A stretch of 64,000 nucleotides of DNA. Origin: Bryum argenteum (taxonomy: Eukaryota; Streptophyta; Bryopsida; Bryales; Bryaceae). The stretch spans positions 315,001 through 379,000 of the forward strand of contig CM073321.1 of the NCBI GenBank assembly GCA_037043015.1. Reading direction: 5' to 3'. Made by a program: the position numbers and the translations under genes. The notes under the pieces are model-generated. The model saw only the letters and a program-made list of their open reading frames with translations, ran no database searches and was not told the DNA's origin. The first letter of the stretch is position 1, and each line of letters starts with the position of its first letter. This document shows positions 44,990 through 58,355 of the stretch, piece by piece.

Positions 44990-47700
44990 GCAAATAGCGG
45001 AAAATTCCAATTCACCACGATTGTAGGGTCTAAATTGTTATGTATCGGCAGCTTTCCCACGGCTTTAGGGGTACACAAATATTGAATTTGTTCAAATAAC
45101 ATCAACTAATATTCACTTTTGGACCAGAATATTCCCTCCAAATCTGCTCACTGCTCATGAAAATCTGCTCACGGCTCACGGCTCACCGCTTGCACCGTTA
45201 TCACATAGCATCGAGCTAAATATGTACGCATTACATATTGTTGTTTCTAGCACAGAACATTGTCAAAACAAGCATACAACAATCGCACAAACAAGGATTT
45301 ATAGTTACAGAGCAGGAACACAATATTACGTGAGGGATACGCAACAAGCAAGGTGCAAAAAAGCTCCAATTGCAACAACAAAACCCTAACTCGAATAGAG
45401 CTGTAAATGCAAACGTAAATGCAGGCACAATTGCAACGTGCTCGCCGACGAAAGCAAGAACAAACGGAACGTGTCCGCGCGAGAAAAGTGGGAGAATCAA
45501 GAGCGGGAAGGTGCGAAATCGTGCAAGCAGGAACAGCATGAAAGTGGCGCGAGGAGGGAGACCCCTCTAGAGTGTGGCGTGCAAGGACTGCCTCCCCAGC
45601 CCGCCGCCAATCACATGGAGCCCGAGCTGCCCCAGCTGCCCAGGTCACCATGGGCTGCCTAGGGCTGCCCGTGGCTCCCTTGGGCTGCCCGGGTGGGGCC
45701 AATTAAAAAGCATTTTTTAATGCTAATTCTTTTAAGACTACTTTATGTAACACTAATATTTTTTTTCCGCTAATTATTATGATGCAAAATTTTTCATTGG
45801 TAATTTTCTTTCCAGTTTAAATTTTTTTTATGCTAAATCCTTTTTTAATGTAAATTTCTCTTTGACTCTTTTTTTTTTTGTTAATGCTAAAATTTAAAGC
45901 TAATATCTTCATTTCATCTTCGAGTGTACTAAGATCTCTAAAACAATAACTTAATTCAAATTAGACTCCAACCCTATATATATAAAGTTAAATTTTATTT
46001 GTAAGTCAAGGATAAACATCACCTCAAGAACCACAAATATGGTATTTTGATTTTTGGTATGTAATTAATATTGCACATACAATATCAAAATCCAAAATCC
46101 AATTACAAAACATCTACCAATTAGAAAGTTATTTATCATAGAATTATATTGATGGTAGAGAATAATTAGAAACTCAATATGATTCACATACCAATAGCAA
46201 AATATTATCCATTCTTGGAAACCCTAAAACAAAAATTTGCGTTTTCATGGCGTTAAAATGGCGCAATCTTGGGGTACAAAATTTCACTAAACAAAAAGGG
46301 GTTTTGAAAGTTTTTGGGAAACATTGAGAAACAATCATTGAGAAACATAAGAAGGTCAAATCCGTCTAAAAACATGTGATATTACCAACTTTGTGGCACC
46401 TAATTTTACAGGAATCAAGTGATTTTACAAAAAAGAATGTATACATGTAAGGAGGAGAAGAGTGAAGTTAGATAATTATAATTACAGGATTGCGAGTAAT
46501 TGTTGTCTTGGCTTCGAAGTCTGCAAAGTCTGTCAAGAGAGTCTGATTATCCCCTACAGTTTTACGGCACTATTTGCATGTTTTACCCTCAATAGTGTCC
46601 CTATTCATTGCAGGGTTATAATTCTCATTATACAATATACTCTAGGGTATATAACCCTAAGATCTAGCACCAAACTTGTCTATGTATGTGTATACCAAAA
46701 CTCTGATTTGCAGTCATTAACAATTGGAAAAACATAATGGTCGAAGTTGAATATAAAGGTTTTTTCTCTCGTCGTGAAAAGGATAAATTGTGTTTTGAGG
46801 GCAAAAAAGTCTGATCTGATAGGACATTTGGCATGAGGCTCTTGTTTCACATTCTTGTTCCCTAGGTGAGTTAGAAAAACTTGTATACAATGTTTATTCT
46901 CATGCCACCTATATAAACCTAAAGAAATGCTTGAATATTCACATGGAGGTATGCTGAAATTAAAAAAACACATACCAGTTTTCAACAATAAATAGGTATA
47001 CCCAAATTCTTGTGTTCCTCTACGGATGAAGCACCAACACAATCATACACTAAATCAGCTCTACTTAGTGTGCGTATGTGATGGACTGGTGCGAGTTACG
47101 CTTTCTGTTAAGTACTACTCTATCTGTGCTGCATATCGATTTTAGATTTTATGGACAACATGCATGGTGGACCCCACCCATCTCTCTGTCATTAGGCCCA
47201 GTCATGTGCACAGTAGATCTGGAACCTTCTGATTGCCTTTGTTTGAAGCCACAGAGCTTCACGAGTGCTTGGAGCGTGTATTCGTCGACAGTGATCTCAA
47301 GCGGCGCTTTGTATTGCAGCAAACTTCTTGTACCCGGGAGCGTTGGCGCGGAAGTTATATGTTACGACGCCTTTGGCGCACGATCTCAAGGAGTTGATGT
47401 ACTGATTGCGCACGTAAGTTCACGTTTCCATCTGAAATAAGGTGTTCGATTTTGGCATACGTTGCAGCACTTCTGGATATGCACCAACTTGCTTCGTGTG
47501 AACATGATCTTGAATCAAGTGTAGCAAGTAGATCGATCGACAGATGGATCAATCTCGCTAATGCTCTTCGCATTAGGAACTTTCTTATCGGTCACTTTTG
47601 AGAGATAATGATTCGAAGTACTTGTAGATAGAGTTAAACAAAGTGCGCGTGATGTTAAAACTTCAGTGGTTCCGATGCCAATGTACAATTACTTGGTACA
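44990..47700. other. No gene recognised
   Basis: AT-rich sequence with many short frames. A GC-rich island at 45.55-45.70 kb repeats 'gggctgccc'-like phrases and looks like degenerate simple sequence. The 120-codon frames near 46.7-47.4 kb show no domain I know and overlap other frames, so I do not call them genes. Confidence 0.35.
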
Positions 47701-47707
47701 CAACATA

Positions 47708-48072
47708 GAAGGGTGTATTCATCAAATTGAGTCAATTTGCAATCTCAAATTCAATTGAGGGACATAATCTCATGACGTACAACATGGCCTCCGTGAATTC
47801 CGAATTCATCAAGTAAGGCCTTACTCTATAAATTCAGACACATTGAAGTTTCAATTTATTCTCAGCTATAAATAGACTTATAAATATGTAAATTAAAATA
47901 AGACATTTTATTGAATTGATACTTTTGAGTGTTTTGTTAATTTGAATTTCATTTCTAAATAGTTGAAGTGTTAATATCAAACATCCCCAGAGACACAATA
48001 TAAAGTAAGGGTGTATTCATTAAATTGAGACAATTTGCAATCTCAAATTCAATTGGCGGACATAATCTTTTG
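47708..48072. repeat. Direct repeat of about 63 bases, 300 bases apart
   Basis: 'gggtgtattcatcaaattga' with 'caatttgcaatctcaaattc' at 47708-47772 recurs at 48008-48072 with few changes. Shorter 'aaattgagacaa' phrases continue to 48245. It is probably the remains of a small non-autonomous transposon. Confidence 0.7.
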
Positions 48073-48419
48073 AAATGTATGTCAAATATAATGAGGCAAT
48101 TTCTAAAATTGGAGTGAGAACTTACCAATGTAAAATTTAAGTTGCACCTTCGATAGTAGAACATACTATAAATATAAACAATGTCTCTTATAACCAATTA
48201 AATTAAGACACCAATTAAATTGAGACAATACAAACATTGAGACAACTTAAGATCATGTCATTCTTGGATGCAAAATTTAAAGAAATAGATAAAATTTATA
48301 GGATTGCACCTTTTATATTGAACCATACTTAAAATATACACATGTCAAAGTACAACCATGTGTATTCACACATGTCAACACTATAATATAAAAATGATGA
48401 CATAATAGAGGCTACTACT

Positions 48420-49919
48420 CTAATAAGCTAGGAGCATAATTAGGTCTCTATATAATAATAAGGAAAGCTTAAGGTAATTACAATAAAAGTGATGGCAACA
48501 AATTATTCGAGAAATTCCGTAAGTGAATCTTTGATCACATTGATTTGTGTTGTTGGTACGGACATCTTCGGATTCATGGTACCAGAATGGAATCTTGGTT
48601 TCCAAGCTGTCATAATGGAAGTAGTAGCCATCCAAGTTGGTAGATACTTTGTGTCCTTCAACCAAGATTTACCTTTCTTTGTGTCCCACCCTTTGTAAGC
48701 ATCACGGTCAACATTTTTATAAGATGTTGGCTTCCAATACTTTAGCAGAATTGAATAGGGTGCTCCACACTATCATAAGGGTTGCCCAATGCTCGGGCAA
48801 TCCAAACCTTCTTAGGATCTTTATCAGCTGGAGAAAAGGCAAGTAGATATCCCTTATAACAATTGTGGATAACTCTAAATGATGCGTTAGGACGGTCTCG
48901 CCATTGTCCTACAAACGGAGGATGATTAGAAAATTCCTCACGCAATTCTCCGTTGTCTTCAAATTGATCCTCTTCACTCGAGGAGAACCTTGATGTTGGC
49001 CAGAATCCGTTTCTAAACGCAGAAGGAGTAGAAACAGGCAAGTCTAGAGCCTCCCAAACGGACTTCCAATAGTAAATGAATTGCTCGTGTTGCCTACAAT
49101 AATCCCTAGATGGATCAGCATCCGCTAATGACTCCCACATGTTCACAAATCATCTGATGCCCTTACGAATGTCGTCAATATTCCTCATCTCATTTGGAAC
49201 CACCAATGTTGGCTCTCCAAGAGGAACCTTTGGTTGACCACTATGTAATACTTTCCACAACCTAATTCCAGCACTGTCTTTTGGGAGCCACTGACTATCT
49301 GTACAAAGAATTTTGTAGTGCCTAAGAGGCCACCCTGATGTATCTTTGAAGAACCAAAATTGTTGTGCACTGGTATGCCACGATTATGATTTGTCCCCAT
49401 CACACAAGTAGCCTTCAAGAAAATTCTAGAAGTTTAGAACTTCCTCAATCATGTGAGGAATGAGTGGCATTTCCACCGTTTCCATGAATGATTTTATGAG
49501 AAGGGATACAGTGGAGTAACTGTTGTTCTTCAACTTATTATTCCATCGCCCAAAAAGAGCGTCAATGTCTTCATGAGAGTGCTCAACAATAAGGAAGTTC
49601 AAGTAAACTTCCCTAAAAACGCCCTTATAAACTAGAAGGGAAAAGAACGCAAATACAAATCGGTTCTTGTTCTCTCCGCCACATTATCCAGCTGCAAATG
49701 CAACATCGGACGTAGTGATTTAGCAGGGATTGGTGCCTCCGGTATAAGACCAAGCGAATCCAAGCAGATGTCAACACCATCCAAAACTGCTTCGGAGAGG
49801 GGGCTACTTCTGCCTCTGGCAAACAATTCCCTTGTAGAGCAGGGGAAGGTAGAGGTGTGAGCGGTGAGCATAGCGCGGTGAGCGGTGAGGTCCAACATGG
49901 CATGCGTAGACGTGAACAT
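48420..49919 (-). pseudogene. DUF7869-type gene, second copy
   Basis: Read downstream on the minus strand: STRELFARGRSSPLSEAVLD, then HLQLDNVAE. A frameshift near 49668 follows, then ENKNRFVFAFFSLLVYKGVF, FREVYLNFLIVEHSHEDIDA and LFGRWNNKLK. Another break precedes a stretch equivalent to the first copy's LLDSSGCPVMKYKV and WLPNYTTGIKLW (here TSGWPLRHYKI and WLPKDSAGIRLW), then FVNMWESLADADPSRDY and VIHNCYKGYLLAFSPADKD. The end, EGHKVSTNLDGYYFHYDS, lies at 48660-48580. The H-x-H-x-D-I-D motif and QLDN are kept. The N-terminal half present in the first copy is missing here. It lies just downstream of copy C on the same strand. Confidence 0.72.
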
Positions 49920-50503
49920 TTTAAAAATTTTCTGTGAGAGATAGGGACCCTATGACCATTTATTTAAGCGTCTTAAAATTTTTTAAGGAATACTTTAGTT
50001 CACTTGAGTACCCCAAATCCGTGGATTTAAATCCTATTTCCTTGTGAATGTGAACATGGCCCCAATTTATAAATCATCAAGGAGGGGATCCTAGCCCCGT
50101 ATTTTATTGTCGTGTAAAAATTAGGGCTGACGTCATCGTTCCCAAATTATATGAAAGTGGAGGTCACCATTGTCTCTCAGTATGATTTAATATTTTTTAT
50201 ACACTTTTATTTTGAATTATATTTGGATCGAAATTATATTTTTGGATCGAAATTATATTTTATTTAGTGACATTAAATTTGGAGTAGTAAATTTTACATT
50301 AGAATTAGGGCTGACGTCATCATTTTCCATTACAGTGTATTGACTTTCGTGAAGCACTTAGTGTATGTTAAGATATCAACGATAATCATGATAAGTAATA
50401 ATTCAAAACCGAATTGAAGAACACATAGATAACTAGTAGATTATGGCAACTACGAATACATGCCGTGACCAAGTCGAATGCTTATCGGAAAACAAAGCAC
50501 ATT
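49920..50503. other. Spacer between copy C and the DUF7869-type gene
   Basis: No coding frame. A phrase 'attagggctgacgtcatc' occurs twice (50129 and 50307), and 'tttggatcgaaattatattt' is repeated in tandem near 50225-50260. Confidence 0.5.
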
Positions 50504-53500
50504 CTACGCTGAAGGTGTACCACCATTGAAGTGCAGGTCACACTCATCAGCCTCAAAGTCTATAAACCTAAGCACACTATTACTATAACCTGGACCTGTA
50601 GTGTCAGACAAAATGGGAGATGGAGCTTGAACAAACTCTTGAGCAAGACGCTCACCGTAGGATGGTAGAGTGAATGTTGATGGAGGGTTGTTGTAGAGAT
50701 GAGCGTTGCGAGTCAATCGCTCTTTCAGACCTGCGATGCTAAAAGTACAAAGAAAGTGAGTACAATATATTTGTAAGAGCAGAATACAAAATTGAGAAAG
50801 AAAATAGACGATGATAGTACGCTCCAAGAAATTTCCATCGCTTCTTCACGGGTGGTTTGTCAGAGTCATAATCTGCGAGAGGGGCTGATATCCCACTTTC
50901 TTCATCACCGGGAGGACCATTCTTGTGATCCGCTAGTACACCATCGAAGATTTCTTCGTCAGGTTCCATAGCGATGAGGTGTCGGTTTGAGCACGCGCAA
51001 GCAATCACAGATGCACCTAAAAAATCAAAAGCCCACGTTAGAAATGCGAAATGTATAAACTATTTTTAAAGTAGCGTTTACAGGAACATTACATGTACTT
51101 GTGCTCCAAGCAAAGACTATACCCTTGTCGTTCGTGAGACAATCCACAAAACATTGAATGGAGGAGGGGTCCTTCTCTCGTCAGCCTTGCCATGGCGTAC
51201 CGTTCAAACGATAACGCAATGTCTCTTTGTTCGCAAAGTTAGAGAGGTGGTCTTCCTTACCAGGTATGATTGCCACACCCCCGTATGCGTGTGCCACGTG
51301 CCGAGTTTGGAACTTCGAAAGAAACTCTTTACGAACATAAACTTTGATATCAAAGCAGTGAGTCTGCAAAACACAAGTATAGAAATATTAACATACAAGC
51401 ATAGAAGGCAGTGATCATCAATTGTGAACTTAGAAACTACAAACTGCCCCGTACCCCTTTCGGATGCGGCACGGTAGAGGCCAAAGGGAGGGGATTATAT
51501 CCCCACCAGTCTCGAACAACACAAAAATTATATGTATGGGACTCAAAATCGAGAGTACGCTCGATTCTACGACATTTGGGATGCATCACAAGAATCGCTC
51601 CAACGTCTGTCAAATGATATGCGGCAAAGAAGAAAAGGCTCTGAAAGTAGTTTTTATCACGCCGGTTCCAGGATGGAATTTCCGTTGGAGATACACCCTG
51701 TACAGGCAAGTTCTCTAGAACGTTTGCAAAATTAAGATCAATCCCAAGATGCTTGGGATTGTATTTCATCGCCGTACACGGGTTCTTCCAGTCTTTTCCA
51801 ATCTGAGATACACGTGAATAATTAGATAGTGGATAATAGATATAAATGTTCAAAATGTAAGTAAGGAAAATATAAATGAGAATTGTACGAACTAATACCT
51901 TCTTGATGTGCTGGACAATATCGAGAATTTGCGAATCCCAGTTTCCAGTCTTCAACGATTGATGAACCAAATCTCCAATGTTCCCCTTCTCGAGATACAT
52001 AGGCAGAGTAACAGATATTTTTGACGACGAGCTGCTACCAATGTCATTGGATTTCGGATGAGGGCGCTTGGCGAATTTTGGCTGACTGAGGCAGCAAGGT
52101 GACTGCGCAGAGTTGTGGTCAACAGTAAAGGACGCAGGAGGGGATCCCGCATTCGTAAGTCCACCTCCGGAAACCTGAGTCAATTGTGCACGGCGTCGAA
52201 CGACATTGACTGTCACACCATGTGAAGTTTGAGTAAGATCAGGGTCCTCGAGACCTTCAATTGCCAGTTGGAGAGGAGCAATTTCTCCGGAATCTTGTTG
52301 AGGATCTTGTACAGGGTCCGCAACAGCCTTGCGTCGCTTCTTGTTTCCTCGAGCTTTGGGTAGTGCAGCCGGAGAAGGTGGTGGAGAACATGTGATAGGT
52401 GCGCTTGGTAGAATTGAGACGTCGTTGTTGTCATCATCATCAATCTCCATAGGTGCATCGCCAGCTCCAAGTGAACCGAGGTTTCGAACAAGTTCTTTCT
52501 CCTCCTTGTGCACAAAGTTATCCTGACACTCAAGAAACCAATCACCAGTCATCAATTGTGAGTTAGTAAATTGCCTGTGTTGGGCATCGGAGAAGATGCT
52601 GGAGCGATCGTTTGTGACTGCAATGTCTTCCAACTCCAAAGGAATGGACCATGAAGCTAATGCTCCTTTGGCAACAAGCTCTTGCTTCAAGTACCTACAA
52701 TCAGAAGAACATATTAGAACAACAGAATGGAATATATAAAACAAAATTTTTTAGTAGAAAATAAGCTAACGGGAGGCATAACGGAATAACAGTTGTTTGA
52801 CGATGACTTTGCCACTCCCAATCTTTTGAATATCGGTGCCTTTCATGAACTTTGAGCTGGCATTTGGAACAAGGTAGTTGGCGGATGCCTTCTTCCAGTA
52901 TAGCAACCTCCACTTCTTGACATATGTGGATGGCTTAAAGACGGCGTCAGACCACTGAATGTTGAGATTGTCTTTGTCGATAAGCTTCTCCATTTCACTT
53001 TCAAGGGATTTCTCCAACTGCACATATATAGAACACGTTCAAAAATATATTACTCAAATGGTAAGACTTATGTAAACACAGAAGTTGGGACGAAATTACC
53101 TGTGCCCATAGATAAGCACGATGGAGAAATGTAATTTAACTTTTATCCGTCATATGGCGGTCCTCCGGGAAGTGGACTGATTGTGGAACATCGTTTGGTG
53201 AGTTCCACCATTGCAAACACTTTCCCTTAAATTCAAAGTGGACATTGGTAGTCGCTACCATGTGCAAGCGATCGATTGTCATATCCGGTTTGAGGTTTTG
53301 GCTATAGTGTGAATAAATCTGCACAGAATACGGATCGAAAACGGAATTTAGTTTTGGAAACCAATAATGTATAGGCGCAAAAGGAATATTAAAAAAGTCA
53401 CATACACACCTCTTTCGGGAATACTCACCCAAGATTGTAATTTGCCACTGCGACCATCTTAGCAAAAAATTTGCCACGGATTGCTATGATTTCTGCTTTA

Positions 53501-54471
53501 ATGGCATTATCCATGGCACTCCATACTCTCGGCCCCGTTTATTTATCTTTCAGGACAGTGGCATAGTAAGCGGTCTCGGCATCGTCCGATGCTTTGGCTA
53601 ACCTCCTCTGTGCAAAACTAAACTAAGAATAAGAAGATGTGAAGAATTAGATATTATATACAAGAGACAAGCTCATGCAACGAGAACATACCGAATATAA
53701 AAACTTAACAAAAACGTCTAGGGTGATTAGATACCAAGTCTCTTTTTTTGCCTTGGCGTTCTTGCAGATTTTGTAGTCCTCGGGACTTATGAGATCTTTG
53801 AAATCATGCAGTTTCAGCTTACCAAATTTCCTCATGCGTTGAAGTTTAGCACATAGGCTATCCTCAATATGGTCATTTTCTGTTGATCTACAGAACGGAA
53901 TCAGAAATTAGTAACATTGTAGGAAGATAGAATATAGGACAAATTGAAGTTTAAAAAAGTGATATCCTCTACCAATAAATTCATTCATAGCGTCGAGGAG
54001 CAAACTGCTCTCCCCGCGAGCATCAACGATGATACAGTTGACCGAAATTTGCCACGAAGCATCCATCTTGTGGTACCTTTCGATGTGCCGCATCCACGCT
54101 GTAACACGATGGTTACCTTCATAAACATAAAAGTACTTGCCGATGAGATGATGGAGATCCGGATCCGACCGCAGCATCTTGCCGAACTCGTCATTAGCCT
54201 CTCTCCAAAGCGTATCCGTCAACACATCATCTCTAGGGTCAACCAATTTTTCTCTGCCTTTTCTATCGAAAGGAGATACGTACATAACACGATCATCTTC
54301 GCGATAACCCTTATTGAACTCGTTCTCTAGTTTTTGTACGTCTTGTTTTGAGATGGGTCGAACTTTTGGATAACAAACAAGGCGACACAATGAAATCGTC
54401 ATGCGAGATTTCTTTATAGGTTTGAAACGCAACCTGTTGATGATGGCAATTGAATCACTCTTATGAATCAT
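50504..54471 (-). pseudogene. ParB-like / DNA-methyltransferase-like fusion gene, copy C
   Basis: A multi-exon gene from ATG at 54471. The ParB-like domain is RPISKQDVQKLENEFNKGYR, then HHLIGKYFYVYEGNHRVTAW and NCIIVDARGESS; EGNHRVTAW matches the dGxHRxxAa core of ParB N-terminal domains. Further exons (53887-53696, about 53620-53110, 53023-52766, 52697-51899) include an acidic, proline-rich linker and an RGNKKRRKA nuclear signal. Exon 51802-51437 has KHLGIDLNFANVLENLP, AAYHLTDVGAILVMHP and VVRDWWGYNPLPL. Exon 51363-51093 joins 51016 onward as GIVFAWSTSTCASVIACA, then SNRHLIAMEPDEEIFDGVL, a close parallel of the bacterial motif I region (GD.VLD.FGGSGS..IAC...R...ME.D). A TGA interrupts it near 51180 and there are frame uncertainties. 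There are no palindromes in its introns. Confidence 0.66.
51017..51092 (-). other. Intron inside the motif I region of copy C
   Basis: Donor GTAATG at 51092 and acceptor gattttttag at 51017 give a 76-base intron that joins ...WSTST to the CASVIACAC stretch in frame (T plus GT gives cysteine). The good fit supports both the splice model and the methyltransferase-like reading. Confidence 0.7.
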
Positions 54472-55288
54472 TCACATTTCGTTTGCACTCTAGTCTGGGT
54501 CTTTGTTTTGGAGCTGAGGGGGCATGTGAACAATTCCAACGTTGACACCTCCTGGCAATACAGGTTCCTCATCATCGGAAAGAATGTCGTGTCCATCATC
54601 ACCATCAAATGCTTGAGGGAGATGGGCAACTCCCGATGGACTTTCATGGGGAACTGCATCACACGAGCCTTCTAGTATTTGTTGTTGAGGAACGATCCCG
54701 TCATCACCAATGATGTTATCATTTTGGTCGGTAAGAAGAGGTAGGACATCCTCTTCTTCGCCTTGCGGAGAGGCTGGTGATAATATCATCTGGCAGGAAA
54801 AACAACCAAGTACAACAACGCACCTACATAATAAGAATATGTCAAAAGGTAAATAAAAGATGAATAGAATCATAAAATTTTTATATGATGAAGTTAACAA
54901 AAAAGTATCATATAATGTGAATAATAATCTAGTCAGACTTGGACTTTGCTACAAGTCGTGGTGAACGTTGTGGAGCAATTCTGGCCAATGCCTCTGCTTC
55001 GAGCCGACGTGCTTTTGCTTGTGCGTAATAGCTTTGCATGTAACTTGCTCGTGCAGCCCAATCAACGTCATAACGAATAGGAGAAGTAGTAGAGGGCATT
55101 ACAGGAACCGCCGGCAATGCTAGAGCTAAACGTCGAGACTCTACATTAGCCTGAACACGGACTCTCATTTCCAATAAATCGCTATCAGCGTTAGATTTCT
55201 CATCTTCCACAACTCCCACATTCTTGAAAGAATCTTCCAATCCCACTACAAAGTATAAGCAACATGGAAAAACAATAAACAACATCAT
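54472..55288 (-). other. Acidic and alanine-rich frames upstream of copy C
   Basis: 54788-54490 reads LSPASPQGEEEDVLPLLTDQ to MPPQLQNKDPD and then meets TAG and TGA in the 20 codons before copy C's ATG. 55250-54929 reads SDLLEMRVRVQANVESRRLA and YDVDWAARASYMQSYYAQA and stops at 54929. They are either 5' exons of copy C with stops, or a separate gene. No domain is recognised. Confidence 0.35.
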
Positions 55289-55461
55289 TGAACAATGAGC
55301 ACTTAATAAAAATCAAACAAGCTTTTCAATGAAATGAACAATAAATTGTCGTCAATATTTATATATATGTCTAAACCTTGAATTATAAAAATATGCCTTA
55401 TGTCTCTAAGTGATAAATAGATAAGTCTGAAGTCGAAGAAAAGGAAAAAAGAAACTGTAAC

Positions 55462-56242
55462 AATTCGTGGAAAGACAGCGAGCATCGAGTGGACGCAAGT
55501 CTTCATCAGCTCCGACACTTAGGACCACAAAGAAAAAGCAACATGACCACACAAGCTTTCTTGCTCAAGGGAGGGCCGGTTCCGTGGTGCATTTGAGATT
55601 ACAACAAGCCAACAACAACACCACAAGCCAAGAATCAGAAAGAAAAATCATAATTCGTGGAAAGACACCCAGCCTTGTGTGGACGCAAGTCTCCATCGGC
55701 TCCGGCATTCTAGTCTCAAGAAAAACCAACATCAACACAGAGGCTCCCTTGATCAGGCGAGGGCCGATTCAGAGGTGCAACTGGGATCCTTGACGAGCCA
55801 ACAGCGGGACCACAAATAAATCGCAACATGAGCACACTCGCTTCCCAGCTCAAGAGAGGGCCGATCGTGGGAAGACAGCCAGCCTTGCGTGGACGCAAGT
55901 CTCCATGGGCTCCGGCATTCGAAACTCAAGAAAAAGTAACATCAGCACACTAGCTTCCCAACTTAAGGGAGGGCCGATTCGGCGGTGCATTTGGGATCCT
56001 CGACAAGCCAAAAGGAAGATCACAAGGCAAGAATTGGAAAATAAAAACACAATTTGTGGAAAGACATGCAGCCTTGCATGGAGCAAAGTCTCCATCGGCT
56101 CCGGCATTCTAGTCTCAAGAATGACGAGCATCAGCACAGAGGCACCCCTAATCAAGCGAGGGTCGATTTGGAGGTGCAACCGGGATCCTTGACAAGCCAA
56201 CAACAAGACCACAAATAAAGCGCAACATCAACATACTAGCTT
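55462..56242. repeat. Tandem repeats of about 190-210 bases, four units
   Basis: Units start at the phrase 'aattcgtggaaagacagc' or a variant at 55462, 55652, 55863 and 56051. They share 'gcaagtctccatcggctccg' followed by 'gcattctag', 'cagaggc.ccct' and 'gggccgattc.gaggtgca'. Open frames in the array are repeat artefacts. Confidence 0.82.
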
Positions 56243-57700
56243 CCGTGCAAGTGCAGTAACTGCAGTTGCAGTAACTGCGGTTACTGTAACAGTGCCGAAG
56301 GTTGTGGTGGCTGCAGTAGCAGCGGAAATGCTGAGGACGGCCAACGAGGCAATATATGCGACAGCGATCGCTATTGTGGAAACAACAAAGGCAGTGGAAG
56401 GTTTGGCGGACGCTGAAGTAGCCACGGTAGCAGAGGCTGCATGTGAAAGCAAGAGGCGCGTTGATTGGCGAGGCTGCCTTGGAGAAGGGAGCTGGTCAGC
56501 AAGCTACATGTGGCGGACTGCATAACGGAGGCGCATAGTTTGCGGTAGAGGACCGTGCAGCACCAGCAAAGGCAGGTGCATTGGCAAATGAAACGACGAC
56601 CACGAAGGTAAAAGCTACGCAGTTAGTTGTAGGTACAGGCGCAATTGTCGTTACGACAACAAGGACCAAAGCAATCGTAGGTGCTTAGGTGGGGCCGGTG
56701 GGAGGTACGGTGAGGAGGGCGGAAAACGCACCTTCAATAGTGGTCAAGGCAGGAACGGAAGTGCAAGCAACTTTACAAACTTTGGTTGTGATGAGTGATG
56801 ACCTTAGAGCACGGCAAAGCGGCTGATTTCTTTGGAGGCGGGCAGTACAAAGCAGGCACTGATGTTGGGGTGCATGCAGTGAAGGAGGTAAACAACAAGG
56901 TAGTTCCAACGGCGGTGGAGTTCAAGACTCGCGGAGCTGCCGGAGAGAGTGGAGCAGCTGGTGGTTACGTTGAGGAATCCGATGTTTGACGAGTGAAACT
57001 AGCAGTGGTGGCGAGGTAGGCAACGGAGGTCGTCACAGCGACAAAGACCCTTACGGCAACGGAGGACGTTGCGGTAGTTGCAAAGGAAGCTGCTTCCTCT
57101 CCGAAGTGAGCTTATGAAATCAAAGAAGAGATACAAGCGAGTGCCAGTAGAGCAAGTGGTTGAGCGGGAGTCGGAACGTGCTTGGTGGAGAATTTGGAGC
57201 TTCGTGAGCTTAGAGAATTGTTGGGAACCATCAATAGTGTGAATTTGACGGACAGACCATCACTGTTGACCAGGCGCACTGTGGTGGAGGCGGCGGTGGC
57301 TACAGCAGCGGAAGTGGTGGTGTCTACGGAGGAGGTAGCGGCGGTGGTCGCTACAATGACCGCCGTGGCAAAAATAGTTGAAGAGGCAGGGGCAAGCTGT
57401 ACCGTGCATTTAGCAACCGCAGTAGAGGCCTTGGAAGTAACAGCAAACGTGGCCAACGAGGTGAGGACAAACAAACCATGTGAGTGTGCGGTGCATGACG
57501 TAGGTGCTGAGAATTCTCTAACGAGGTTGGCAAATAGAGGGGAACCACAGTTACAGGAGGTGGTCGGCTCGGCAAGAGGTACAGAGAAAGCCAATGCAGC
57601 AAGTGCGGCCATCCTGCTCGGTGCTGCTCAGGTAGCTGAAGTTGTAGAGGCGGCTAGCTGCGGACAAATTTGAGGAGGCGGTGGTAGATTTGGCAATTAT
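56228..57700 (+). pseudogene. Glycine-rich RNA-binding protein relic with zinc knuckle
   Basis: From 57241 one frame reads EFDGQTITVDQA, which matches the last strand of an RRM in plant glycine-rich RNA-binding proteins. CGGGGGGYSSGSGG, VYGGGSGGGRYNDRRG and RGRGKLYRAFSNRSR come next. In the same frame at 57595 comes CSKCGHPARCC, a shortened CCHC knuckle as in the RZ-1 type. TAG and TGA stops break it. Upstream (56.25-57.1 kb) are more glycine- and cysteine-rich bits in changing frames (GSGRFGGR, GGAGGRYGEEGGKR), so the array may be partly duplicated. The rest of the RRM is not recognisable. Confidence 0.45.
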
Positions 57701-57899
57701 GAAGGCTATTGAGGTGGCATTCTATTTACTAGCAAATTAGGCTATTGATACGGACGCCATAGTAGCAAGAACAAAAGATGTGGCAGCAGAGGCTCCGTGG
57801 TTGTGAAGACATTGGAGGTTTTGCAAAACAAGAGGCATTAGTCGAGCCCATTTAGAAGAAAGTACTTTTGTACGGTCTCTCAGAGTCTAGGAGCAGATC

Positions 57900-58325
57900 A
57901 TTATAAAAGTAGACCAAGTTAGGCTAAGGTGTCAGGAGAGGCTAGGGCACCCCGCTAAGGAGGTAGGCCAGGCCAAGGAGTCAGGCCAGGCCAGGGTGTC
58001 AGGATAGGCCAGGCCAAGGAGGTAGGCCAGGCAAGGGCACGGAGGCACGCAAGACCAAGAACTTGGGCTTGGCCAGAGTGTCGAGCTAGGCCAGGACACC
58101 GCGCCATGCGAGGGAGTCAGGCTAGACTAAGGAGGTATGCAGGCCAGACCGGGGAGTCAGGCCAGGCCAGACACGTGGGCCACGCGAGGGAGGCAGGCCA
58201 TGTCAGAGAGGCAGGTAGGCCATGCCGAACGAGAGAGGTAGGCAGGCCAGGCTAAGGTGGTAGGCAAGCCAAGCTAGGGAGGTACGTTAGAGAAGGAGGC
58301 AGGTTAGGCCAGAAGAGGGGGTTGA
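57900..58325. repeat. GGCCAGGC minisatellite
   Basis: Degenerate repeats of roughly 20-30 bases built on 'ggccaggccaaggaggtagg' and 'ggccagg.gtcaggc' fill this stretch. It is purine-rich on the plus strand with no gene. Confidence 0.85.
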
Positions 58326-58355
58326 CCAGGTTATCATTAATGAAGCTTGAGATGA

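Noticed and set aside
45247..45702. 151-codon minus-strand frame
   Set aside because: Its N-terminus is degenerate GGGCTGCCC simple sequence and the remainder is cysteine-rich without a known pattern.
48420..54471. Bacterial contamination as the source of the ParB/methyltransferase-like genes
   Set aside because: The copies have intron boundaries at conserved positions, long AT-rich introns and plant retrotransposons on all sides.
57112..57673. Alanine/valine-rich frames on both strands
   Set aside because: They are the other phases of the glycine-codon-rich RNA-binding protein relic.
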